Assembly (NCBI GenBank): GCA_965198495.1
Contig: CBDAPL010000001.1
Coordinates: 2,728,001 to 2,792,000 of the forward strand
DNA length: 64,000 nucleotides
Source: RH-AL1 sp965198495
Lineage (GTDB): Bacteria > Pseudomonadota > Alphaproteobacteria > Rhizobiales > Beijerinckiaceae
Reading direction: 5' to 3'
The translations under genes were made by a program, and so were the position numbers. The notes under the pieces are model-generated. The model saw only the letters and a program-made list of their open reading frames with translations. It was not told the origin of the DNA and ran no database searches. Position 1 is the stretch's first letter. Every line of letters starts with the position of its first letter. Of the stretch, positions 25,051 through 34,766 are shown one piece after another.

Positions 25051-27894
25051 TCAGCGCAGCCGCACCAAAGCGGACTCGAGGGTGGCGCGGCGGCTCTGCG
25101 CCTCAGACAGACGCTCACGCTGCTCTTCGACGACATCGTCAGGCGCGCGACGCATGAAGTCCTCGTTGGCGAGCTTCGCCTCTATCTTAGACGCCTCGCC
25201 CGAAAGCTTTGCGATCTCCTTCTTCAATCGCGCTCCTTCGGCGGCGAAGTCGATGATGCCCGCCAGGGGCAAAGCCGCAACGCTGCCGCGCACGAGAAGC
25301 TGCACCGATTGATGAGGTGCCTCGTCCGCGACGGAGATGGCGGAAAGCCGTGCCATACGTTTCACCGTTTCCATCCATGCGTCGGCGCGTCGCGCGATCT
25401 CGGCATCGGCGCCGACCAGCACAAGCGAAACCTGGGCGCCGGCGGGTACGCCCATTTCGACGCGAACCGAACGGATCTCAGAGACGAGATCGATCATCCA
25501 GCCGATCTCGGTCTCCGCCGCCTCATCCCGAAGACCGGACAGGTCACTCCATGGCGCCAGCGCCAGCACACTCACCCGAGCTGGGCCCTCCGCCCCTTTA
25601 ATCGCCCATAGTTCTTCCGTCAGGAACGGCATGAACGGATGCAGGAGCTTGACGATCTCGTCGAGAACGAAGGCGAACGCGGCTTGCGTTTCCGCCCTGC
25701 TCCGATCTTTTGCGCTGGCGGATGTCTCAGCCTGCAGGAGCGGCTTGGCCAATTCGACGTACCAGTCGCAGAAGATGTTCCAGACAAAGCGGTAGGCGGC
25801 ATTGGCGGCATCGTTGAAGCGATAGGTCTCGATCGCCTCCGTCACCTCCGCATGGGCTTTCGAGGTCTCCGCGATGATCCAGCGATTAAGCGAGATTTCG
25901 GTTCGGCGTGGATCGAATGCTAGGACGCGCGCGCAGCCGTTCATCTCGGCGAAGCGGGCGGCGTTCCAGATCTTCGTCGCGAAACTGCGGTAGCCGTCGA
26001 CGCGCTTCACGACCAGCTTGATGTCGCGTCCCTGCGCCGCCATCGCGGCAAGGGTGAACCGCAATGCGTCCGCGCCGAGGCGGTCTATGCCGTCGGGATA
26101 ATCCTTGCGGGTGGCGGCGGTGACCCTTTCGACATCCTTCTTGTCCGTGAGGCCCGACGTGCGCTTGGCGATCAGGTCGGCCAGGCCGATACCGTCGACG
26201 AAATCGAGCGGGTCAAGAACGTTGCCCTTCGACTTTGACATCTTGGCACCCTTCTCGTCGCGGACGAGCGCATGCATGTAGACGTCTTGGAACGGCACCT
26301 GATGCAGGAAGTGCAGCCCCATCATCACCATCCGGGCGACCCAGAAAAAGATGATGTCGAAGCCGGTGACCAGCACGCTGGTCGGATAGTAGCGCGCCAC
26401 GTCCTTATCGCCGTCAGGCCATCCTAGAGTCGAGAACGGCCAGAGCGCGGAGGAGAACCATGTGTCGAGAACGTCCTCGTCGCGCCTCAGCACAACCTTT
26501 CGGCCGTAATGGGCTTCGGCGGCGGTCAGTGCGGCTCCCTCGGTCTCCTCGACGAAGATCGTCTCGTCGGGTCCATACCAGGCCGGAATCTGGTGGCCCC
26601 ACCACAGCTGGCGCGAGATGCACCAAGGCTGGATGTTATCTAACCAATCGAAATAGGTCTTTTCGTATTGTTTCGGCACGAACCGAATGCGCCCCTCGCG
26701 CACAGCGGCGAGCGCCGGCTGCGCCAAGGTCTTGGCGTCGACATACCACTGGTCGGTGAGCCAAGGCTCTATCACCACGTTGGAGCGGTCGCCGTGCGGC
26801 ACGACATGCGGGTACGGCTCGACCTTGTCGAGTAGTCCCGCGACTTCCATCATCTCGACAATGCGCTTGCGGGCTTCCTCCCGCGACAGGCCGTGCAGGT
26901 GAAGGGCGGCCGACCGGGCCTCGCCGGCATCGACGATGCCCACGAGAAAGGCTTCGTTGTCCTGGAGCGAAAGGCGGGCCTCCGCGTCGAAAATGTTGAT
27001 GATCGCGAGCGATTGACGACGCCCCACCTCGAAGTCGTTGAAGTCGTGCGCCGGCGTGATCTTTACCGCGCCCGTACCTTTTTCCGGGTCGGAATAAATG
27101 TCCGCCACGATCGGGATAAGCCGCCCGACCAACGGCAGGCGCACATTGCTGCCAACGAGATGCTTGTAGCGCTCGTCCTCAGGATGCACCGCGACGCCGG
27201 TATCGCCAAGCATGGTCTCCGGCCGGGTCGTCGCAACAACGATTGTCTCGCCCGTCGCGACGCCGGCCTTGTCGACCACGGGATAACGAAGATACCAAAG
27301 GTGCCCCTTCGTTTCGACCTGCACGACCTCGATGTCGGAGACCGCCGTGAGCAGCTTGGGATCCCAATTCACCAGCCGCTTGTCGCGGTAGATGAGACCT
27401 TCCCTGTGCAGGGCGACGAAAACCTTGCGCACCGCGCGCGACAGCCCATCGTCCATCGTAAAGCGTTCGCGTGACCAGTCACAGGAGGCGCCAAGCCGTT
27501 TCAGCTGGTTGATGATCGCGTCGCCGGACTCAGCTTTCCACTTCCAGACATGGTCGAGGAATTTCTCGCGGCCCAACGCTCGTCTGCCGGGCTGCTGGCG
27601 CTCAGCCAATTGGCGCTCGACGACCATCTGCGTGGCAATTCCGGCATGGTCGGTGCCGGGCTGCCAAAGCACATCGCGTCCGCGCATGCGCTCGAACCGG
27701 CAGAGAATATCCTGCAGCGTATTGTTGAGCGCGTGACCCATGTGCAGGACGCCGGTGACGTTCGGCGGCGGAATGACGATCGTGAACGGTTCCGCGCTCA
27801 TGCGCTCGGGCCGTCCCGCCTCGAAAGCACGCGCTTCCTCCCAGACGGCCGAAATACGGCGCTCGATGGCGGCGGGATCGAACGTTTTTTCCAT
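25051..27894 (-). CDS. valS: Valyl-tRNA synthetase
   Basis: Class I aminoacyl-tRNA synthetase charging tRNA(Val), 947 residues. HIGH-type motif is HMGH at residues 51-54 (PPPNVTGVLHMGHALN) and the KMSKS motif occurs in KGAKMSKSKGNVLDP. The editing domain (TTRPETMLGDTGVAVHP) and the C-terminal coiled-coil arm (about the last 70 residues, EGARLKKEIAKL...) are present. It follows popZ on the same strand, a gene order shared with Caulobacter and many Hyphomicrobiales. Confidence 0.98.
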   Translation of the reverse strand: MEKTFDPAAIERRISAVWEEARAFEAGRPERMSAEPFTIVIPPPNVTGVLHMGHALNNTLQDILCRFERMRGRDVLWQPGTDHAGIATQMVVERQLAERQQPGRRALGREKFLDHVWKWKAESGDAIINQLKRLGASCDWSRERFTMDDGLSRAVRKVFVALHREGLIYRDKRLVNWDPKLLTAVSDIEVVQVETKGHLWYLRYPVVDKAGVATGETIVVATTRPETMLGDTGVAVHPEDERYKHLVGSNVRLPLVGRLIPIVADIYSDPEKGTGAVKITPAHDFNDFEVGRRQSLAIINIFDAEARLSLQDNEAFLVGIVDAGEARSAALHLHGLSREEARKRIVEMMEVAGLLDKVEPYPHVVPHGDRSNVVIEPWLTDQWYVDAKTLAQPALAAVREGRIRFVPKQYEKTYFDWLDNIQPWCISRQLWWGHQIPAWYGPDETIFVEETEGAALTAAEAHYGRKVVLRRDEDVLDTWFSSALWPFSTLGWPDGDKDVARYYPTSVLVTGFDIIFFWVARMVMMGLHFLHQVPFQDVYMHALVRDEKGAKMSKSKGNVLDPLDFVDGIGLADLIAKRTSGLTDKKDVERVTAATRKDYPDGIDRLGADALRFTLAAMAAQGRDIKLVVKRVDGYRSFATKIWNAARFAEMNGCARVLAFDPRRTEISLNRWIIAETSKAHAEVTEAIETYRFNDAANAAYRFVWNIFCDWYVELAKPLLQAETSASAKDRSRAETQAAFAFVLDEIVKLLHPFMPFLTEELWAIKGAEGPARVSVLALAPWSDLSGLRDEAAETEIGWMIDLVSEIRSVRVEMGVPAGAQVSLVLVGADAEIARRADAWMETVKRMARLSAISVADEAPHQSVQLLVRGSVAALPLAGIIDFAAEGARLKKEIAKLSGEASKIEAKLANEDFMRRAPDDVVEEQRERLSEAQSRRATLESALVRLR

Positions 27895-28030
27895 GATCTT
27901 TCGGAGACGGTGAGTTCAGGAAGGCGCCGCTAGAAAGCGGACCTTGTCCAGCCTGTCAACGAGAGGACCGGCCGTACACCACCGAAGGGTACGCGCACGA
28001 TGCGATACTCGAGCGATCCCACTCGCGAAG

Positions 28031-28876
28031 TTAGCGGCCGCCGCGCGCGACGCGTTCGATCTCCGCGCGGACGAGACGCTCGACCATGGATGGAAGATTG
28101 TTGTCGATCCAGGTCTTGAGAAGAGGGCGGATCATGTCTCGCGCGATGTCGAGCAATTCGTCGGCATTATCGGCGAGGCGCGTCGCGGCCAAGGTCTTGA
28201 AAGCTGCGGTCACGGCATTGTCTGTCGCGGCCGAAAAAAGCACCTCTGACGAGAGCGCGATGCCACTTGCAGGCGTCTCGTCATGTTCAGTCATTCCTGA
28301 AGGCGCGTTGGAGCTGTTCTCGGCTCTCTCGTCATGCTCGAAGGATTCCCGAGCCTCCGTGGCCGGGTGGGCAGGCACGGGCTGAGCGGCTTCCGTGCGT
28401 TGAGCCGCCTGATAGCGCGCGAGCTCGACCGGCGCATCCGGCATGGCGAACTGCGGCGCGTCCACTGAACCATGGGCCATATATCCGCTCAGGGTCGCGA
28501 AGCCCGGAGCGGGGGCCATGGGTTCGGTGGCGAGAGGATTGCCGAGATTGTGCCGTGACTCGAAGTCTTTACTGCTCCGTTCGGCCTGGGTCTCAGCCCG
28601 CGGGTCTTGGAGAGGCTCCAAGGGCTCGGCCGGCGACGCCACCGGCTCAGGCATTGGCGCCACGCTCTTGGCTTCCGCCATGATCGTTGTTTCCATGATC
28701 GGCAGCGGCGGTTCGGCCGGACTGGAGCGCATCGGCCCCCCATGTGGCATGTCAAGACGCGGCGCGTTCGGCGCCACGGCGCCATGGCTGGGTAAAGACT
28801 GATCGTCTGCGATGATACGGCGAATCGAGGCAAGGATCTCTTCCATGGAAGGCTCGTAGGAACGCTGCTCGGGCAT
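28031..28876 (-). CDS. popZ: PopZ-like polar organising protein (DUF2497)
   Basis: Intrinsically disordered scaffold that gathers proteins and the centromere at the cell pole. The N-terminal EPSMEEILASIRRIIADD and the C-terminal LLDIARDMIRPLLKTWIDNNLPSMVERLV-type helices are the two conserved parts of DUF2497/PopZ. Between them is a long Pro/Ala/Glu-rich linker. Start 28876 (MPEQRSYEP) is chosen because AGAAGG lies eight bases upstream and family members begin 6-15 residues before EPSMEEI; starts at 28930 and 28948 are alternatives. It lies just upstream of valS. Confidence 0.9.
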   Translation of the reverse strand: MPEQRSYEPSMEEILASIRRIIADDQSLPSHGAVAPNAPRLDMPHGGPMRSSPAEPPLPIMETTIMAEAKSVAPMPEPVASPAEPLEPLQDPRAETQAERSSKDFESRHNLGNPLATEPMAPAPGFATLSGYMAHGSVDAPQFAMPDAPVELARYQAAQRTEAAQPVPAHPATEARESFEHDERAENSSNAPSGMTEHDETPASGIALSSEVLFSAATDNAVTAAFKTLAATRLADNADELLDIARDMIRPLLKTWIDNNLPSMVERLVRAEIERVARGGR

Positions 28877-29101
28877 CGTACTGGCCTTCTGAAGACTCGG
28901 TGCGGGCTCGATCGGGTTGACTGCGCTCATGGCCTCTGACGCTTTCATCGGAACGCGAATACGCCGGTCGACGTCTCGCCGCAAACGATCTGGAAGGCGC
29001 CGCCCGCCTTCGATCGGGCTTTAATCTAGTGCGGCAACCGCGAAACCGGCAAGGCGAGTTCACCGCTCGCTTGTGGACACCATCGCCATAAACGCGAGGG
29101 G

Positions 29102-30607
29102 CTACCGCCCGTCTGGCGTACGCAGCCCAATCCACTTGTCCTTAACCTGATCGAAATGGATGGTCGGATCGTATTGGATGACCGCCAGCCCCAGGTTTGC
29201 CGCCGACAGACGCCCGGTAGCGGCATCCACCGCATAACTCGCCACAACCCGGTCGCGTTGTGCCGACACGAGGTTGACGCGTGCCTGAAGCAGGACCTGC
29301 TGCGCGTTCAGCACGTCGAGCGTCGTGCGCTGGCCGACTTTAGCTTCCTCGCGGACGCCGTCGAGAGCGATCTCCGAGGATTTCACCGCCGCCTGAGACG
29401 AACGGATCACAGCCTTGGCGGTCTGGAGCTGGCCCCACGTCGAGACAACGAGCGCCCGGATCATATCGCGCTGCAAATCGGCTTGCAGGCGTGCCTGCGA
29501 CAGCAGCTCCTTGGCTTGGCGGATCGACGCGTAGGTGTCGCCGCCGCTGTAGATCGGGACCGTAAGCTGGCCCAGCACCGAGGCATTGAATTGTCGCGCG
29601 GTCGGGATCCCCTCATACTGATCGGTCGATGTGACTGTGGCGACGGCGTTGAGGGTCGGATAGAGCATGCCCTCGTTTACTTGCACCTGCAGCTGGGCGA
29701 CGTCGACATTGTGGAAGGCCGCCTGGATCGCGGGATGTTCCGCGAGAGAGACCGCGATTGCCTCGTCAAGCGCGCGCGGCAGGAGGGAGTCGATCGGCCG
29801 AGCCGCTTCCAGACGCCTTGGCTCGACGCCGATGATCTGCCGGTAATTGGCGATACTCGTCTGCAGGTTTGCCTGAGCGGTGAAGTAATTGGACCGCGCT
29901 GTCGCGAGACTCGACTCGGCCTGCGCGACGTCGGTCCGCGTCACCTCGCCGACGTTGAATCGATCGCGCGTCTGGCGAAGCTGTTCCTCGAGTACCGTTA
30001 TGTTGTTCTTGTTAAGTTCGAGAATGGCCGTGTCGCGCAAGACATTCATGTAAGCGGTCGCGCCGTTCTGAAGCGTGTTCTGCTCCGTATTGCGGATCTG
30101 CTCGCGCGATTGGAAGACCTGCGATTCGGCTTGCCGAACACCGTTCACGGTCCGGTTTCCGTTGAAGATGTTCTGCGTGATGGAAACGGAGGCGGTCTTG
30201 GGAAACGCGCTTCCATTAAAGCTCAAGCCGCCGCCCGAAGCCGCGCCGGCGGCGGCGCTCGCGGCACCAGTGGTTGTCCCGGTCGCCGTGGTTGCCGTGG
30301 TGGTATTCGCGGCGCTCGACGTCGTGCCGAACGACTGATCTAGGTTGTTGTAGCCAAACGACCCCATGCCGACGATCGTCGGCCGGAAGCCGGCGTTGGC
30401 TCGCGAGACGACTTCGTCCGTTGATCGCGTCTGCGCGCGTTGCTGATTGAGGTCCGGATTGCCCGTGTAGGCGCGCGCGAGCGCACTCGATATCGTCTCG
30501 GCTTGGCCGGTGTTTGGGTCCAACCATGATGCGATGAGGACCAACGCGAACAGCGGATGCGCAAAGGCTGAAGCACGGGCGGCGGTGCCTGTCCTTTTCG
30601 TGCGCAT
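29102..30607 (-). CDS. tolC: TolC-family outer membrane efflux protein
   Basis: Outer-membrane channel for type I secretion or tripartite efflux, about 501 residues. After a signal peptide (LFALVLIASWLDPNTGQA), the protein shows the internal repeat of the family: ETISSALARAYTGNPDLNQQRAQ in the first half and RALDEAIAVSLAEHPAIQAAFHNVD in the second, plus the long helices (EQNTLQNGATAYMNVLRDTAILELN). A Ala/Gly/Thr-rich insert lies near residues 95-135. Start M at 30607 is uncertain; a longer frame begins at 30706. Adjacent to the pcm-like gene, a usual pairing in the order. Confidence 0.9.
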   Translation of the reverse strand: MRTKRTGTAARASAFAHPLFALVLIASWLDPNTGQAETISSALARAYTGNPDLNQQRAQTRSTDEVVSRANAGFRPTIVGMGSFGYNNLDQSFGTTSSAANTTTATTATGTTTGAASAAAGAASGGGLSFNGSAFPKTASVSITQNIFNGNRTVNGVRQAESQVFQSREQIRNTEQNTLQNGATAYMNVLRDTAILELNKNNITVLEEQLRQTRDRFNVGEVTRTDVAQAESSLATARSNYFTAQANLQTSIANYRQIIGVEPRRLEAARPIDSLLPRALDEAIAVSLAEHPAIQAAFHNVDVAQLQVQVNEGMLYPTLNAVATVTSTDQYEGIPTARQFNASVLGQLTVPIYSGGDTYASIRQAKELLSQARLQADLQRDMIRALVVSTWGQLQTAKAVIRSSQAAVKSSEIALDGVREEAKVGQRTTLDVLNAQQVLLQARVNLVSAQRDRVVASYAVDAATGRLSAANLGLAVIQYDPTIHFDQVKDKWIGLRTPDGR

Positions 30608-30824
30608 GGTCGCGGACAGAGCGACCTCCACTCCTTTCCTTGACGCTTGCCGGACAAAGTACGTGCGCCGATCGTCTCGGAGGATCCGATGGTAGCCAGA
30701 CTTCATATTGGCACCTTATCGGATTCTGCTTGCTCGGAACGCCGCCCGGCGAAAAACGCGTCGGTGGAGCAAAAATGCGACATCGTCCAAGGAACGCCAG
30801 GCAACAAGAGCAAAGTCCTTCGGA

Positions 30825-31553
30825 TCAGAATCTGAAACGCGGTGTTTGCCGAAAAGCGCGAAGCACAGGAGCCGACGCGTCGAAAAGGTAGCGGGAGCCG
30901 ATATCTTGCCCCCTTTTCTCGAAGCACATCGCCTTGGCGGCACGGCCGGTAGGGTCTTCAAAATCCCGTTTGATCGCCAGCAGGCGGCCGCCATCGGCAA
31001 GTTGCGCGAGCAAGCCTTGCAGGTTGGTTTCAACCGCTCCATTGATCAGGATTACGTCGAAAGGCGCGTCTTGAGTGGCGCCTTCCGTGAGGTCTCCCTC
31101 AACGCAAAGAACGTGGCCGAGGCCGAAGCCATCGACCCGCGTGCGCAGATCGGCGGTGGCGGCATCGGCCTCGAGCGCGACGACCGAGGCGGCCAATCCC
31201 GCCAGGATGGCGGTCGAATAACCAGCGCCGCACGCGACATCGAGCACTTTGTCGGTCGCCTTCACGCGTCCGCCTTGGATCAGTCGGGCCAGGACCATCG
31301 GCGGCAGTAGATAACGCGCCTCGCTAGAGGCGTCAGTGGGCTTCATAGAGAAGCCGATATCCGAGTAGGCGAGATCGCAGACCTCATCGGGCACGAACCG
31401 CTCACGCGGCACCTCGATCAGGCGCGCCAGCAGGCGCTGGTCGGTTACGTCGAAGGTACGGATTTGGCAGTCGATCATCGTGCGCCGCTTCGTCAACGAG
31501 TCCTTGAGGTCTTCGTGCAAGGCGCTTACGGCGAACGGTTCGGGAGAGGTCAT
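30825..31553 (-). CDS. Protein-L-isoaspartate O-methyltransferase-like protein
   Basis: A SAM-dependent methyltransferase fold of 242 residues. RRTMIDCQIRTFDVTDQRLL and VPRERFVPDEVCDLAYSD match the Pcm family start, and VLDVACGAGYSTAILAGL is the SAM-binding motif I (with CGAGYST). The L-isoaspartate-binding part is poorly conserved, as in other tolC-linked copies in this order, so true repair activity is uncertain. Start 31553 (MTSPEPF) precedes the conserved part by 26 residues. Confidence 0.85.
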   Translation of the reverse strand: MTSPEPFAVSALHEDLKDSLTKRRTMIDCQIRTFDVTDQRLLARLIEVPRERFVPDEVCDLAYSDIGFSMKPTDASSEARYLLPPMVLARLIQGGRVKATDKVLDVACGAGYSTAILAGLAASVVALEADAATADLRTRVDGFGLGHVLCVEGDLTEGATQDAPFDVILINGAVETNLQGLLAQLADGGRLLAIKRDFEDPTGRAAKAMCFEKRGQDIGSRYLFDASAPVLRAFRQTPRFRF

Positions 31554-31697
31554 GTACAGGCTTTTTCCGGCCGCGGCGTCGACGCCGGGTCCGCCGCTTA
31601 TAAGTCCGCTCGCGCGGCCCTGTCCAACGGCGAGTGAACCTGGTGTTGCCATCGCATTTCAGCGATGCAAGACGCTCTCGAAGAGGAGGAGGAGCCT

Positions 31698-32264
31698 ATG
31701 AGCGATGCACCGACCGAATCTTACGAGCATGCCGAACACGCGCATCATGTAGCGGAAAGCAAAGACGCGTTTCTCGCGCGCGTCTCGATCACGATCGCCG
31801 TGCTTGCCGTACTATCGGCCGCGATCGGCTCTCTCGAGACGCTCGAAACCACCGAGGCCATCAACGCCAAGACGACGGCCGCGATCGTCCAGAACCAGGC
31901 AACAGATCAATGGGGCTTCTTCGCGCGCCAAAGCCTGAAGAAAACGCAGTACGATCTCGCGGGCGACGTGGCGGTCGGCGACAAGATCGAGGCCTACAAA
32001 GACAAGTCGAAGCAATACGAGACGGAGTCTCGCGCCACCCAGAGAAAGGCGGAAGATTTGGAGAGGCTGGTGGAAGAGGAGAATCGCGCCAGCGCGATGC
32101 ACGAGCATCGGCACCAGATCATGACGCTGGCGGCTACGCTTCTGCACATCTCGATCGCTTTCGCGACGATCGCTATCGTCATGCGCGGCCGTCGCTGGCC
32201 ATATCGTACAGCTGTCGGCCTGGGCATCGCCGGGACCATCGGCGCGGCCCTCAGCTACATCTGA
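31698..32264 (+). CDS. DUF4337 membrane protein
   Basis: 188 residues. His/Glu-rich N-terminus (SYEHAEHAHHVAESKD), a first membrane helix (ARVSITIAVLAVLSAAIGSLE), a long charged coiled-coil region (residues about 60-135, KIEAYKDKSKQYETESRATQ), and two C-terminal helices. This layout is that of DUF4337. A GAGGAGGAG site lies just before ATG 31698. Function not established. Confidence 0.85.
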   Translation: MSDAPTESYEHAEHAHHVAESKDAFLARVSITIAVLAVLSAAIGSLETLETTEAINAKTTAAIVQNQATDQWGFFARQSLKKTQYDLAGDVAVGDKIEAYKDKSKQYETESRATQRKAEDLERLVEEENRASAMHEHRHQIMTLAATLLHISIAFATIAIVMRGRRWPYRTAVGLGIAGTIGAALSYI

Positions 32265-32293
32265 ACGCCATATCCACCTAGCCGGAGGCCAGA

Positions 32294-32956
32294 TCAGCCC
32301 TTCAGTCGCTTATTACATTCACTGTAATAACCGCCGCCTTTCTCGGTCCACTTGAGGCCGCCATTGCCGTTGTTGATTTTGTTGGCGTCATACTGTTTGG
32401 CGCAAGTCTTGAGTCGCGCGGTTCCGGGCTTCATCGACGAAAACTCGCTCGAGATCGCGGTCGGGAAGGTGGCATTGCCGGTCGCCATGGGTGCGGAAGC
32501 AGCGGGCTTCGCGGCGGTCGTGGTCGGCACCGGAGCGGCGGGAGTTGGCGCAGGTGCCGTGGCGACGGGGGCCGGTGCGGGCTCGCCTTTCTTTTCGGCT
32601 TTCTCCTTCTCCTTTTCTGACTTCTTTTCCTCCTTCTCGGCTTTCTTCTCCGCCTTTTCCTTCTCCTTCTCGGCCTTCTTCTCGGCCTTCAGTTCCGCCT
32701 TGGTTTCCGGCGGAGTGCCAGCTGCTGCCGTCGCAGGCGCGGCGCCCGCCGCAGGCGCCGGCTCCGCCTTGGCTGCGGCCGCGCACTGGCTGTAGAATTG
32801 GTTGTAAGTCATTCCGTTGAGCGTGCCGCCGCCCTTTGCGGCCTGGTACTTCTCGCTGCACTCCTTCTGGACCGCGCTAGCGGCGCAAGCGCCCTCGACG
32901 GTCAGGCTAAAAGTCACGGCGACCAAGGCGACGCCGACCGACGAGAACAAACGCAT
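32294..32956 (-). CDS. Secreted Lys/Glu-repeat protein with Cys-containing end modules
   Basis: 220 residues. Signal peptide MRLFSSVGVALVAVTFSLTVEGACA, then a short module (VQKECSEKYQAAKGGGTLNGMTYNQFYSQC), a Pro/Ala linker, a charged KAEKEKEKAEKK-type repeat of about 35 residues, a second Ala/Pro linker and a C-terminal module (RLKTCAKQYDANK ... YYSECNKRL). The two end modules resemble each other: C-x-x-x-Y/K-x-A spacing followed by a Y-x-x-C. Start ATG 32956 has GGAGG six bases upstream. Function unknown. Confidence 0.7.
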   Translation of the reverse strand: MRLFSSVGVALVAVTFSLTVEGACAASAVQKECSEKYQAAKGGGTLNGMTYNQFYSQCAAAAKAEPAPAAGAAPATAAAGTPPETKAELKAEKKAEKEKEKAEKKAEKEEKKSEKEKEKAEKKGEPAPAPVATAPAPTPAAPVPTTTAAKPAASAPMATGNATFPTAISSEFSSMKPGTARLKTCAKQYDANKINNGNGGLKWTEKGGGYYSECNKRLKG

Positions 32957-33214
32957 GGCTATCCTCCGAGTGCACGTCTCGCGCGCACGAACATCCTGAC
33001 CCTCCCGCAAACGCAAACGGTCGTCAAACTAAGAATGGTCTGGAAGCACGCCCTTATCGTTGGCGGCGTCGTGACAGGGATTGCGCACAGGAACCAGCGA
33101 GGAGAACCGCGCGGTGCTCGCGAACCAAGCGCCGCCTTCTTCCGTTGCTCTGGCACGCCGGAGTAGAACTTGGAACCTGGGGCCGTCGTAGAGCACGGCC
33201 CGCTGGAGAGACCA

Positions 33215-34080
33215 ATGAGCGATTCGAATGCGAATTTGCCCGCTAAGCGCAGCGAGGTCGTCTACCTCGACAACTCCGGCCTACTCGAGGCGGACGAAAG
33301 CGCGTTGCGCCGTGCCGTGAGGGCGCTTGAACACCAAACCCTTGCCACCCGCTTCGCCAACACGGTCGGTCGTCAGCTCGGCACCTTAGGCCGCTTCGTG
33401 CCAGGCGTCCTGTCGGCGCTGGTCAACAAAGCCGCCGAGAAAGCCATTCAGAAGGCCCTTTCCGTTGCGATGAACTCACTTGGACGGTCGAAGCCGCGCG
33501 ATACACGGCTTCTGCACAAGGCGGCGGCGGCCGCATCGGGCGCCGCTGGCGGCGTGTTCGGCCTGTCGAGCCTTCCCGTCGAGCTTCCTATATCGACGAT
33601 CATCATTCTTCGGTCGATCGCCGATATCGCGCGTAACGAAGGTGAGGATTTATCCGACCCGGAAGTCGCCCTCGCGTGCCTTGAAGTGTTCGCGCTCGGT
33701 GCCCACGAAAAGGGTGATGACTTTACCGAGAGTGGCTACTTCGCCGTCCGCGGCCTGCTTGCCAAAACGATCGACGAGGCCAGCAAATATTTCCTGGCGC
33801 AGGGGGCTAGCGAGCAGCGGCACCAGTCCTGGTGAAATTCATTGGGCAGATCAGCTCCCGATTCGGGATCGTGGTTTCGGAGAAGCTGGCTGCCCAGGCC
33901 CTGCCCGTGATTGGTGCCGCCGGAGGCGCCGCGGTCAATTATGCGTTCGCCGACCATTTCCAGTCGATAGCTTTTGGTCATTTCACTGTTCGGAGGCTTG
34001 AGCGTGTCTACGGCGGCTCGAAAATTCGTGCCGAATATGATCGTCTTGCAACGGCCGAGCGCAGCGCGGCCTTTGCCTGA
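33215..34080 (+). pseudogene. EcsC-family protein, split in two frames
   Basis: EcsC-like proteins are about 270 residues with a glycine-rich hydrophobic core. Part 1 (33215-33835) holds that core (AAAASGAAGGVFGLSSLPVELPISTIIILRSIADIA). The expected C-terminal part (APVLVKFIGQISSRFGIVVSEK...YAFADHFQ...GHFTVRRLE) is in the frame one base earlier. That frame has a TAG at 33808-33810, so the shift is between 33811 and 33832, outside the GGGGG run at 33802-33806. The stop of part 1 overlaps a GTG that could start part 2 (GTGA at 33832), so two coupled polypeptides are possible. ATG 33215 has a good GGAGAG site. Confidence 0.75.
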
Positions 34081-34149
34081 ATGACTTATGACTGACGCAT
34101 TGAACCAAAGCGAATGTTGCGACGTTATGCCTGCGAAGAGGGGTCTTCG

Positions 34150-34740
34150 ATGACAAATGTTTCAAACAAACTTGCTTCTTGGTTGACGGTCGCAACGTGC
34201 GTCGCGGGGCTGACGGGTGTAGCGCCTACGCAGGCCAATGCTGCAAATTTCTTTGAGCAACTGTTCGGCGGTGCCACTCCAGCGCCTGTACAACAAGCGC
34301 CTTTCGACGGACCGTCGTACGAAGGAGCCGCACCCGCTGGGCTCGAAGTTCTCCCTGTTCATCGTCACAAGCATCTTGTCGCTATTCGCTCTGAGCCCGT
34401 ACGCCAGAAGACAACTGACTTGGCGCATGACAGGACGCTTCACCCTGGCGACGCCATCGTTTTGAAGACGGGCATCGAGGTATATGAGGGGCCGGAATCG
34501 GGTAAGCACAACATGGCGCAATTTGTGGCGCTAAGCGACGCTGATATCTCATCGAAGGCTAAACAGCAGTTGGCTTCGATGGATGCCTCGCGGCTCGATC
34601 CGCAGACGAACGCGCCGCTCCTTGAAGGGCGATCGGTATCCGGCAGCTCAAGTCGCGTCGTCGCAGACGGGGTGCCGATATCGAAAGGCTTCAAGATTAC
34701 CGACGCACACGGACGATCGATCCGCTACGTCGGCCCTTGA
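34150..34740 (+). CDS. Exported protein of unknown function
   Basis: 196 residues starting at ATG 34150, which has a GAAGAGGGG site upstream. Signal peptide (SNKLASWLTVATCVAGLTGVAPTQANA), then FFEQLFGG and a Pro/Gln stretch. The mature part has a probable beta-rich region (TLHPGDAIVLKTGIEVYEGPESG) and a C-terminal DGVPISKGFKITDAHGRSIRYVG. No catalytic motif or known family recognised. Confidence 0.7.
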   Translation: MTNVSNKLASWLTVATCVAGLTGVAPTQANAANFFEQLFGGATPAPVQQAPFDGPSYEGAAPAGLEVLPVHRHKHLVAIRSEPVRQKTTDLAHDRTLHPGDAIVLKTGIEVYEGPESGKHNMAQFVALSDADISSKAKQQLASMDASRLDPQTNAPLLEGRSVSGSSSRVVADGVPISKGFKITDAHGRSIRYVGP

Positions 34741-34766
34741 TTGTCCTATCAGCGTAGGCTTTTGCG

